DNA from: Clostridia bacterium
GTDB taxonomy: Bacteria > Bacillota > Clostridia > Christensenellales > CAG-314
Direction: 5' to 3'
Assembly: GCA_017409765.1 (NCBI GenBank)
Contig: JAFQSA010000009.1
Span: forward strand, 1-41,682
DNA: 41,682 nucleotides
Position 1 is the first letter of the stretch; every line of letters begins with the position of its first letter. This document shows, one piece after another, positions 1 through 7,075 of this stretch. The notes below the pieces were generated by a model. The model made no database searches. It saw only the letters and a list, made by a program, of their open reading frames with translations, and had not been told where the DNA came from. The position numbers and the translations under genes were made by a program.

Positions 1-13
1 CATCCCGTCTCCC
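1..13. repeat. Tail of an upstream copy of the hairpin repeat
   Basis: The first 13 bases are identical to 2029-2041, the end of the full repeat copy at 1938-2032 plus the bases that follow it. The window therefore seems to open inside the tail of one more copy, placing two copies almost back to back here. Confidence 0.55.
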
Positions 14-17
14 GCTC

Positions 18-111
18 CACTAGAAAGGACTTACAAACGTAAGTCCTTTTCTATTACATTTTTCGGGATTCTCACCCGCGGATTTTCAATTTCGCGGAGG
101 GCGTTCTCATC
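18..111. repeat. Dispersed hairpin repeat, copy 1 (about 94 bp)
   Basis: This near-identical copy of 1938-2032 differs by a few bases and one T in a T-run. It has two hairpins. The first is an 11-bp stem, 24-34 with 39-49, with an AAAC loop and then a TTTTC run, like an intrinsic terminator on the plus strand. The second pairs CCGCG at 76-80 with CGCGG at 93-97. The segment between and after them is more GC-rich than the surrounding DNA. I see no ORF in 112-333 upstream of the first gene, only a short GCAAC/GTTGC hairpin near 199-213. Confidence 0.8.
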
Positions 112-333
112 AGGCACCCGCATAAGGACACATAATTATTGCCAATCTTTTATCCTATAACACTAAATACACCTAATATTTTTGCAAAAAAGCTCAATGC
201 AACCTAAAGTTGCGTTATAGTTGGTGGTTTTTTTCAGATCTTAATGGTAAAATACTGCCATAAGGGTGACAGTTGCGGCAGACAAAATGCTACGTATCAA
301 TTCCCTTAATTATTAAAATGGAGGTTTATTACC

Positions 334-1767
334 ATGACTATCGGTGAGCGTATCGCAAAATGCCGTAAAGAAAAGAACTTATCCCAAGAATATATTGCCG
401 AGCTACTTGACGTTTCAAGACAGGCTGTATCAAAGTGGGAAACAAATCAAACAGAACCAGATACAGGCAATCTAATAGAGCTTGCAAGAATTTTTGGCGT
501 TAGCGTCGAATATCTGGCAAATGGTGAAGACGCACCACCGAAGGTTATTTACGTAGAAAGGAATATTCCCGTGTTCAAGATAATTGGAATCGTGCTTATC
601 TCTCTTGGTGGTCTATCCCTTATACTGGGTGCACTTGCACCATTTATGCTTGGAGTAGGGATTGTGACGATGGCGTTTGGCTTATTGCTTATGTTACTTA
701 AAAAGGACGGCCTTATCCTCAGCGGCATCATTCTCGTACTTGCTGTTATTCTTTTCGTAATACAAGGAATCTTCTTCGGAATTGACACACCAATAATGTG
801 CTTAATTGCAGCTATCTCAGTTGGCTTACCTATGCTGACTTACGCCATTATCAAACTCGTGAAGAAGATTAAGACAGAAGGAACTATCAAGAAACTTAAA
901 GACAATCCTACGCTTATAAAGCGAATCATTATTGTAATAGTCATTGCTGCCATCGTTGCTACAGCCATCGCTGTACCTGCAAGTATCGCAAGTAAAAGAA
1001 GAAAAAATGCTTTTGAAAAAGCTAAGTTCTTTTCCTCCGAAAGACTCTCAACATTTATGGTAGAAGGATTACCTGCACCGGCAGATATTGATTGTATCAA
1101 TTTGAACAGCGAAACAATTTTATTTGACACCGATTCGGATGAATTTCACGAGTACCTTGAAAGCGTCTATAACTATTTAATCGGAAAAAACTTCAAGTAT
1201 CTCGGAACACGTGGCGAGGTTATATACGCCGAGGGAGAAGCCAAAACATACGCATTTTTACCGCACGACAAGCACTTTCACTATGGTCCAGATAAGCACT
1301 CCGGGTTTAATCTAAGCGGAAACCCCGATGCGTATTACTTTGTTTTTAGCAACAGCATAAAGAACGAGGAAACAGGCGAAATCGAGTGCTGTGTAATTCA
1401 CATAGAGGGCGTAGAAAAATCCAAAGCTGTGATTGGCGGTAAAACGTTCGTTTACAATACTGTTATGTCCGTTTATCGTGAAAGTGTTTCGGAAGGTTAC
1501 AAATATCCCACCTACACCATTGAATATATAGAAAACGTTTTCCACGTTGACCTTGCTGATTATATACTCCAAAATCAACCCACATTCTCTTTGCCCGGAA
1601 AGGAAGTCACGGTACGGTTAAAGCCGCAGAGCGAGAACTTTGAACTTTGGATAGACGGCGGCCAACAAATTCTGTGCACCGCCGTGACAGACGAATATTT
1701 AGAATACACTTTCACAATGCCGGAACACAATATCAAACTGTTATTACACCCCAAAGGATTACACTAA
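334..1767 (+). CDS. XRE-family DNA-binding protein with membrane segments and C-terminal ectodomain
   Basis: The N-terminal 7-61 region is a Cro/C1-type helix-turn-helix, with the recognition-helix stretch SRQAVSKWE at 28-36. After a short linker come four closely spaced hydrophobic segments (about 80-102, 104-122, 127-147 and 152-173) and a fifth at about 197-218. A hydrophilic domain of about 255 residues follows, predicted to be outside the cell. Its last 45 residues end in YTFTMPEHNIKL, the pattern of InlB B-repeat-like beta modules. A clear SD (GGAGG, 7-9 nt upstream) supports the ATG. A DNA-binding domain tethered to the membrane suggests a one-component regulator sensing an external signal, but no target is visible. 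Direct repeats flank the gene and its codon choice is less TTG/CAA-rich than the neighbours, so it may be a mobile cassette. Confidence 0.8.
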   Translation: MTIGERIAKCRKEKNLSQEYIAELLDVSRQAVSKWETNQTEPDTGNLIELARIFGVSVEYLANGEDAPPKVIYVERNIPVFKIIGIVLISLGGLSLILGALAPFMLGVGIVTMAFGLLLMLLKKDGLILSGIILVLAVILFVIQGIFFGIDTPIMCLIAAISVGLPMLTYAIIKLVKKIKTEGTIKKLKDNPTLIKRIIIVIVIAAIVATAIAVPASIASKRRKNAFEKAKFFSSERLSTFMVEGLPAPADIDCINLNSETILFDTDSDEFHEYLESVYNYLIGKNFKYLGTRGEVIYAEGEAKTYAFLPHDKHFHYGPDKHSGFNLSGNPDAYYFVFSNSIKNEETGEIECCVIHIEGVEKSKAVIGGKTFVYNTVMSVYRESVSEGYKYPTYTIEYIENVFHVDLADYILQNQPTFSLPGKEVTVRLKPQSENFELWIDGGQQILCTAVTDEYLEYTFTMPEHNIKLLLHPKGLH

Positions 1768-1937
1768 GCAAGCACTGACTTTGAAAGCAACGAAATGGCA
1801 ACAAATCTTCGTCTACAGTTTGCACCTACATGCTCTAAACTTAACAAGAAAGTTAAATTGAAACCCTTTTCAAGAATAATATGTTTTTTCACAATTTTAT
1901 CCACGCTTAAGTTCGTGTACTTTTCGTAGAGCCTTCA

Positions 1938-2032
1938 CACTAGATAGGACTTACAAACGTAAGTCCTTTTCTATTACCTTTTTTCGGGATTCTCACCCGC
2001 GGATTTTCAATTTCGCGGAGGGCGTTCTCATC
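1938..2032. repeat. Dispersed hairpin repeat, copy 2 (about 95 bp)
   Basis: Full-length copy in direct orientation relative to 18-111. It starts with CACTAG, then AGGACTTAC-AAAC-GTAAGTCCT (1946-1967) and a T-run, then the second CCGCG/CGCGG hairpin and the ending GCGTTCTCATC. It lies 170 nt after the stop of the XRE-family gene and could terminate it. The two full copies bracket that gene as a unit of about 1.9 kb. Nothing else recognisable lies in 1768-1937 or 2042-2135. Confidence 0.8.
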
Positions 2033-2136
2033 CCGTCTCCCCAATGTGCAGCAAATACTCAATAAAACAGGCTTTACTTTAAGAAATTTGCGCTTTTTGT
2101 TATTCACAGCACCACCACTTCAACTCACTCCATAAG

Positions 2137-2180
2137 AAGAGGACTTACAAACGTAAGTCCTTTTCTATTAACTTTTTCGG
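2137..2180. repeat. Dispersed hairpin repeat, partial copy 3
   Basis: Only the first half of the element is present: the same 9-bp stem and AAAC loop (2140-2161), the TTTTCTATTA run and CTTTTTCGG. The GC-rich second hairpin is missing. The stem is lengthened here by AAG/TTT pairs, so it still reads as an intrinsic terminator. Confidence 0.75.
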
Positions 2181-2238
2181 TTCTACTAGAAAATTTTGAT
2201 ATTTTAATCGATTGGCACTTTATTTTTAGCTCTAAATA

Positions 2239-2247
2239 TGTTATACT
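2239..2247 (+). promoter_or_regulatory. Extended -10 promoter for the nitroreductase gene
   Basis: TG at 2239-2240, one base, then TATACT (2242-2247) is an extended -10 element 46 nt upstream of the ATG at 2294. No good -35 stands at the right distance, which fits an extended -10 promoter. Confidence 0.5.
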
Positions 2248-2293
2248 GATTTTAATTGTAACACCACTACCAAATTATATATTGAGGTGCCCC

Positions 2294-2800
2294 ATGGAAC
2301 TTGAACAAGCATTGCTCGCAAGACGAAGCGTGCGCAAATTTTTGCCAAACAAAATTGACGACGAAACAATTCACAAACTACTGTACTTTGCAATGTGCGC
2401 GCCAAGCGCTTGCAACAAAAAACCTTGGGAGTTTTACGTCATCAAGGATGAAGAAAAGTTGGCAGAAGTAAAAAAGGCAAGTAGATTTTCCAATCACAAT
2501 GCACCACTGGCTATTGTTGTAGCCGGTAACACTCGCAAAGCACTACCATTGCAACTGGCAAGTTATTGGATACAAGATTGTTCATCCGCCATCACACACA
2601 TTTTGCTTGAAGCAACCAACCTTGGCCTTGGATCACTTTGGTGTGGATTGCACCCACAAAAACGTCCAGCGGAAAGGGTGCGCAAAATTTTGAACGAAGG
2701 GGATCACATTGTGCCACTTGGCTTGATTTTGCTTGGCTACCCTGCTGAAACACCCGAGCCACGCAGTCAATATGACGAAAAGAAGGTACACATCATCTAA
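2294..2800 (+). CDS. Nitroreductase family protein (FMN-dependent)
   Basis: A 168-aa nitroreductase-fold protein of the short Clostridia type. It shows the N-terminal RRSVRKF stretch that contacts FMN phosphate, PSACNKKPWEF for flavin and substrate, a central GLGSLWCGL segment, and VPLGLILLGYPAE near the end. Members use NAD(P)H and FMN to reduce nitroaromatics, quinones or other acceptors; the real substrate cannot be read from sequence. I use the ATG at 2294, which has GAGGTG four bases upstream, not the in-frame TTG at 2282. It is transcribed alone: extended -10 promoter before it, strong terminator after it. Confidence 0.88.
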   Translation: MELEQALLARRSVRKFLPNKIDDETIHKLLYFAMCAPSACNKKPWEFYVIKDEEKLAEVKKASRFSNHNAPLAIVVAGNTRKALPLQLASYWIQDCSSAITHILLEATNLGLGSLWCGLHPQKRPAERVRKILNEGDHIVPLGLILLGYPAETPEPRSQYDEKKVHII

Positions 2801-2856
2801 TATAAACACCACTTGCGAAAGACAACTGGTTGTTTTACAAAACAAATACTATAACC

Positions 2857-2889
2857 ATGGGATTGACACAATTTGTCAGTCCCATTTTT
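2857..2889 (+). terminator. Intrinsic terminator after the nitroreductase gene
   Basis: A 12-bp stem (2857-2868 with 2874-2885, one G-U pair), 5-nt loop and T5 run, 57 nt after the stop codon. Confidence 0.85.
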
Positions 2890-2930
2890 ATTCAGAACTT
2901 ACAATTTGTTTGCAAAGTTTTGCGCAAAAT

Positions 2931-2960
2931 ATGGCAAAGTTGGTTTGGATGTGATATAAT
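2931..2960 (+). promoter_or_regulatory. Promoter of the SGNH esterase gene
   Basis: TATAAT (2955-2960) preceded by TG one base upstream (extended -10). ATGGCA at 2931-2936 serves as a -35 with an 18-bp spacer. The start codon is 23 nt downstream. Confidence 0.65.
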
Positions 2961-2982
2961 GTTTTCAAACAGGAGGCACAAT

Positions 2983-3684
2983 ATGAAAATTTACATGATG
3001 GGCGACTCAACAATGAAATTCAACAACATCACATCCTACCCACAAGTAGGTTGGGGACAGTTTTTGCACGTGTTTACCAAAAACGAGTATCTCATTGAAG
3101 ACCACGCTGAAAACGGTAAAAGTACAAAAAGTTTCAAAGCGGAAGGTAGATTTGACGTGATTTTGTCAAGATTGCAACCAAATGACTACGTTATTTGCCA
3201 ATTTGGTCACAACGATGGCAAGAAAGAAGACCCCACTCGTTTTACCGAGCCACAAGGGGACTACATTCAAAACTTGAAGTACTACGCTGACGAAGTAACT
3301 AAAAAAGGCGCAAAAATCATATTTGCAACACCAATTGCACGTCACAAGTTTGTTGATGGCGTTTTGGAAAACACCCACACACCTTACCAAAATGCAATGC
3401 TACAATTTTGCCAAGAAAATGGCTACACTTGCATTGACATGAGCACTTTGACAATGGATTTATACAAGCAACTTGGTGAGGAAGAATCCAAGAAGTTCCA
3501 CATGATTTTCCCCGCGGGCACCTACGTAAACTACCCCAATGGCATGGACGACCACACACATTTGAGATACGTTGGCGCACTTACCATTGCGGAAATATTC
3601 GTTAGAGCCGTTTTGGCATCCGACCACCCCATCAAAGAGTGTTTCTTAGATTTGGGCGACAAACCAGCAATTTTGCTACCATAA
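2983..3684 (+). CDS. SGNH/GDSL hydrolase, rhamnogalacturonan acetylesterase-like
   Basis: A 233-aa SGNH-hydrolase esterase that removes acyl groups from carbohydrates or similar substrates. All four family blocks are visible: GDST with nucleophile Ser9, ENGKST (about 43-48, the block II Gly), FGHND with Asn77, and DDHTH with catalytic Asp190 and His193. The layout matches rhamnogalacturonan acetylesterase-like (CE12-type) enzymes, though it lacks a signal peptide and is probably cytoplasmic. The ATG at 2983 has AGGAGG eight bases upstream. A longer reading frame beginning at 2830 runs through the preceding terminator and the promoter, so I reject that extension. Confidence 0.85.
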   Translation: MKIYMMGDSTMKFNNITSYPQVGWGQFLHVFTKNEYLIEDHAENGKSTKSFKAEGRFDVILSRLQPNDYVICQFGHNDGKKEDPTRFTEPQGDYIQNLKYYADEVTKKGAKIIFATPIARHKFVDGVLENTHTPYQNAMLQFCQENGYTCIDMSTLTMDLYKQLGEEESKKFHMIFPAGTYVNYPNGMDDHTHLRYVGALTIAEIFVRAVLASDHPIKECFLDLGDKPAILLP

Positions 3685-3695
3685 CTACAACAAAC

Positions 3696-3730
3696 AAAAA
3701 GGATTGACATCAACTTGTCAATCCTTTTTA
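3696..3730. terminator. Bidirectional terminator between convergent genes
   Basis: GGATTGACA (3701-3709) pairs with TGTCAATCC (3716-3724), and flanking A4/T4-5 runs provide a U-tract on either strand. It can end both the SGNH esterase gene (plus) and the DUF3810 gene (minus, stop at 3846). Confidence 0.85.
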
Positions 3731-3845
3731 TATTATAAATATTTTTACTAAATACAGCACTATCTTGGTTTTGATGCCTTCGAAAATGGTTTTGGTATCA
3801 AAAACATTGCAGTTTGAACACAAATCGCAAGCAAAGCAACCTATG

Positions 3846-5015
3846 CTACCCAATCAAACCTTGCTTGTACAGGTTGATAAGCACGTTTTGAGTGTTGGAA
3901 AACTTCAAAATTACCACGATATCGTTGCCGTCGTCATCTTTATCGCCAGTAATTTCGAACTTAGGTGGCTCCACATAACTGCCGGTACCATCTTTTTGTC
4001 CTTGCAGTTTTAGGTAGATATTGTTAAAAAACTCGCCGATATCGTCCAAAACTTTGTATTGCATCCAATGTTTGTTGTAGTTGGCAATTTCGTGACTCAC
4101 ACCATTGTGCACACTTTCGGACAAGCGAGTGTAGTCAGCATTGCTATTAGGGAACATTCGCACCATGCGGAGCGCACTAGATAGACAATCTACGTAACCG
4201 CTGTAACGCAAAAATGCGTTATCACTAGTAAGTAGAAGGTAGGATGCAACTGTGTTTGCATCACTTTCGCGCATGACGCCCTTGGAGTGAGCAAGCTCGT
4301 GGGCAATTACCGATGGTGTGAACACATCCATACGCGTAACGTTGATGTTAGGCTCGCCAAATGGCGCAAAAAACACACCGGTTATGTGTAGTTCACTCAT
4401 GATACGCTTGTTCAAAATGCCTTTTACGTTGGGCGTATATGGCGAAAAATAGTCGCTGTCCAAACGTTTGTACTCCTGACGCAACAACTCGTTTAGCTCA
4501 GCGAGCCTTGGCATGATAACGTTGCCATCTGCATCGTGTGGAAGTGTGTGGTAATTGCTGTTTACTTGCTCAATCACATACTCTGCAATGGCAATTGCCT
4601 CCTCGTAGGTAACGTTTTCGCCATTGTAACTTTGTACAATTTCCGTTGGCAATGGCTCGCGTTCGTAACTAAATGATGCTGTAGCCGTGTACAAATTGAT
4701 ACCACTTAGTGCAACAATTGCCACAGACAAAAGTAGCGATAACGCCTGCAACCGCTTTTTTGTGCAAAGGCGCTTGATTATGATAACTACACAGACAATA
4801 ACTGCGGAAATTGCAACAATCAAGAACATCTCAAACAGGCTAAATGGTAGCCAGCCAAACATGTGACCTGTTAGCCAAATCCAAGCGCGCGCAAAAGTTG
4901 TTGCTACAAACTCGCAAATTGCAGTGTTTGTTTTTAGTAGCAACAATAGGACAAGAAAAGCGATCAATGCGCCAACTGCTATTAATTTGGATTTGATGGG
5001 GTTTTTAGATTTCAT
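3846..5015 (-). CDS. DUF3810 family membrane protein with HExxH metalloprotease motif
   Basis: A 389-aa protein of the DUF3810 family. It has three N-terminal membrane helices (about 9-28, 60-80 and 91-112) and then a soluble domain with HELAH at 239-243 followed by Glu250 in GVMRESDAN, the arrangement of zinc metallopeptidases. Substrate and function are not established for the family. It follows hemZ, with a terminator-like hairpin between the two and only 15 nt from hairpin base to ATG. I see no SD before the ATG, so translation may start weakly or depend on readthrough. Family assignment is firm; peptidase activity is inferred. Confidence 0.8.
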   Translation of the reverse strand: MKSKNPIKSKLIAVGALIAFLVLLLLLKTNTAICEFVATTFARAWIWLTGHMFGWLPFSLFEMFLIVAISAVIVCVVIIIKRLCTKKRLQALSLLLSVAIVALSGINLYTATASFSYEREPLPTEIVQSYNGENVTYEEAIAIAEYVIEQVNSNYHTLPHDADGNVIMPRLAELNELLRQEYKRLDSDYFSPYTPNVKGILNKRIMSELHITGVFFAPFGEPNINVTRMDVFTPSVIAHELAHSKGVMRESDANTVASYLLLTSDNAFLRYSGYVDCLSSALRMVRMFPNSNADYTRLSESVHNGVSHEIANYNKHWMQYKVLDDIGEFFNNIYLKLQGQKDGTGSYVEPPKFEITGDKDDDGNDIVVILKFSNTQNVLINLYKQGLIG

Positions 5016-5023
5016 AATTTACC

Positions 5024-5058
5024 AAAAAATGCGACTTACGGAGCACCGTTTGTCGCAT
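5024..5058 (-). terminator. Terminator-like hairpin between hemZ and the DUF3810 gene
   Basis: On the minus strand GCGAC..ACGG pairs with CCGT..GTCGC (5031-5041 with 5046-5056) around a 2x2 internal loop, followed by A and a T6 run. It lies just after the hemZ stop and ends 15 nt before the next ATG, so partial readthrough is likely. Confidence 0.65.
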
Positions 5059-5063
5059 ACTTT

Positions 5064-6515
5064 TTACTGTTTTGGGGCAAAAAGCGCAAACTTTTTGTCG
5101 ATGTAGTCTTGACTACGCGCAATGTATGTAATAACGTCCTTTGCATTGGCGGAGCGCTCAATTTTGTTTTGGCCAATGGTAATCTTTTTGGAAATTGCAC
5201 CACAACCACAGGCAAGAATATCGGTAATTTCCTCCATGATGCCAATGTTATAGAGGCAAGGTTTGCCCTTTTTGCAAAAACCGACGTTTTCCAAATTTTC
5301 CATCACGTACTTTTGACGATACATGTAGTATGGCACGTACTCGGCATTGTACAATGCTTGGTGGGCATACTCCACCATTGATGCAACATCTTGCTCCGTT
5401 GCAGAGTAGTTTTGGCCTTTCAAAATACTGCCGTGTTTTAGTGCCAAGGTATGTACTGTGATGTTATCCGCGCCCAATGCGATGGCACAGTCCACGGAGT
5501 GGCAAAACATTTTGTAGGTTTCGGTAGGAAGTCCGGCAATAAGATCCATGTTAACGTCAAAACCAAAACTTTTTGCCATAAAGAATTTGTCGTAGATATC
5601 TTGTACTGTATGCTTGCGACCGATTTCGTCCAAAACACTTTGATTGAACGTTTGTGGATTGATGGACACACGATGCACACCGTGTTTAGCAAAGACAGCA
5701 AGCTTTTGAGCATCAATTGTGTCGGGACGGCCGGCCTCCACAGTAAACTCAACAGGTTTTATTGTCACACAGGACAACACTTTGGCCAATTGTTCGGCGC
5801 TTAGACTTGTTGGAGTACCACCACCAAAGTAGACGTTGTTGATTGTGATGTTGTTTTGATGTGCAAAGTTGATTGTTTGAGTGATTTCGTCACACAACTT
5901 TTCCACGTAGGGCTCAACATACTTTTGTAGTTTTGCAATTTCCCCACTTGTAAAGGAGCAGTAACTGCATCTTGACACGCAAAACGGCACGCCAATGTAC
6001 AAATCAGCACAGTTTGACTTGATATTGCGAAGTTCCCCTTGAGTGGCAAGAATATCTGCAACAAGTTTTGTTTTACGTTCGGAAACGCCCAAAAGATTGG
6101 TAAAAGTGCTTTGCCAATCAAGACCTTCGCTTGTCAGTTGCATTGCAAGTTTGGTGGGACGAATACCAGTAAGGCTACCCCAAGGAATATCCTTGTGGGT
6201 TACTTTTTTCAATAGGTTGAAAATTGCAAGTTTTGCATGGCGTTTGCGAAGACGCATTGCTTGCAACTCGTCCACGCCATCTACATCCACTTGTTGCACT
6301 TCCACCTTGGCAAAAAATGTTGCAATGGTTGTGTAAGTTGTGCCGTGACAGCCCTCTTGCACCACAATTTGGCCTTGCGATTTTTCTTCGCACAAAACAA
6401 CGTCAGCAAAAAACAACTTTGCTACGTCGTGAATTTCCGTTGGATGACAAAAGTTGGTGTACAATGTCAATTTAGATATGGGTTGTGTTGGAGTTCCGCT
6501 TGTAACGTCGTGCAT
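5064..6515 (-). CDS. hemZ: Coproporphyrinogen III oxidase-like radical SAM protein HemZ
   Basis: A 483-aa radical SAM enzyme, the usual length for HemZ (about 490-500). The [4Fe-4S] cluster motif is CVSRCSYC (Cys179, Cys183, Cys186), preceded by DLYIGVPF and followed by NNVYFGGGTPTSL, VEAGRPDTID and MDLIAGLPTE, as in oxygen-independent coproporphyrinogen dehydrogenases. The N-terminal extension (about residues 1-165) is the HemZ-type domain rather than that of HemN/HemW. The start overlaps the end of the upstream hydrolase gene by 49 nt, with AGGA 8 nt before the ATG. The neighbourhood (recJ, relA, hydrolase, hemZ) is the common Clostridia arrangement. Actual involvement in heme synthesis is unproven, because no other heme genes are in the window. 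Confidence 0.85.
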   Translation of the reverse strand: MHDVTSGTPTQPISKLTLYTNFCHPTEIHDVAKLFFADVVLCEEKSQGQIVVQEGCHGTTYTTIATFFAKVEVQQVDVDGVDELQAMRLRKRHAKLAIFNLLKKVTHKDIPWGSLTGIRPTKLAMQLTSEGLDWQSTFTNLLGVSERKTKLVADILATQGELRNIKSNCADLYIGVPFCVSRCSYCSFTSGEIAKLQKYVEPYVEKLCDEITQTINFAHQNNITINNVYFGGGTPTSLSAEQLAKVLSCVTIKPVEFTVEAGRPDTIDAQKLAVFAKHGVHRVSINPQTFNQSVLDEIGRKHTVQDIYDKFFMAKSFGFDVNMDLIAGLPTETYKMFCHSVDCAIALGADNITVHTLALKHGSILKGQNYSATEQDVASMVEYAHQALYNAEYVPYYMYRQKYVMENLENVGFCKKGKPCLYNIGIMEEITDILACGCGAISKKITIGQNKIERSANAKDVITYIARSQDYIDKKFALFAPKQ

Positions 6516-7075
6516 TGTGAGTGTCCTGGGTATATTTTGTAGTTAGTTTGTAGTTTTGCAATTTTTTGCAAGGAATTTTTTAGTTGGTTGAAGTCGCCTT
6601 TGGGAAAATCGGTACGGCCTACTGACATGTAGAACAACGTGTCGCCGGAGAACATCACGTCATCCAACAAGTACACCACCGAGCCAGGGGTATGTCCTGG
6701 TGTATGCAATACTTGGATGTCAAAACCACCAATTTGCAATGTGCCTTCTTCAACAAAATGTGTTGGGTAACAATTTTCGCAAGTGATACGGAACCAATTG
6801 TGTTGCGCATCTTGGCAAAGTTCGGCATCATCCTTGTGAACGCACACAGGTACGTCCGCAAGATTGCAACCGCGCTTTAGCTCTTCCACACCACCGCAAT
6901 GGTCAAAGTGGCCGTGGGTTAGCAATATTGCCACCACTTGCAAATTGTTTGAGTTGATGTGGTCAATCAACTTTTGGCAATGATAGGCTACATCAATAAC
7001 AAGGCATTTGCCTTCCTTTTCGACAACGTAGCAATTGCTGTTTATTCGGCCTGTTGGGAAATTTAAAATTTTCAT
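6467..7075 (-). CDS. Metallo-beta-lactamase-fold hydrolase (glyoxalase II-like, YcbL type)
   Basis: A 202-aa protein with the metal-binding motif THGHFDH (HxHxDH) near residue 54, then HTPGHTPGS, FSGDTLF and a C-terminal YPGHS. These are the ligand set of short hydroxyacylglutathione hydrolase-like proteins. It probably hydrolyses a thioester or similar bond in the cytoplasm; the substrate is unknown. Its ATG overlaps the relA stop by one base (TAATG) and has no SD, so translation is coupled to relA. The gene then overlaps hemZ. Confidence 0.88.
   Translation of the reverse strand: MKILNFPTGRINSNCYVVEKEGKCLVIDVAYHCQKLIDHINSNNLQVVAILLTHGHFDHCGGVEELKRGCNLADVPVCVHKDDAELCQDAQHNWFRITCENCYPTHFVEEGTLQIGGFDIQVLHTPGHTPGSVVYLLDDVMFSGDTLFYMSVGRTDFPKGDFNQLKNSLQKIAKLQTNYKIYPGHSQCTTLQAELQHNPYLN

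Noticed and set aside
18-2180. Integron attC sites
   Set aside because: The repeats have paired hairpins and bracket a gene, but I could not find the GTTRRRY/RYYYAAC core sites, and no integron integrase is in the window.
3769-3803. Hairpin TTTTGATGCC/GGTATCAAAA near the DUF3810 gene end
   Set aside because: It has a mismatch or wobble and a 15-nt loop without a U-tract. The terminator at 3696-3730 explains both genes better.
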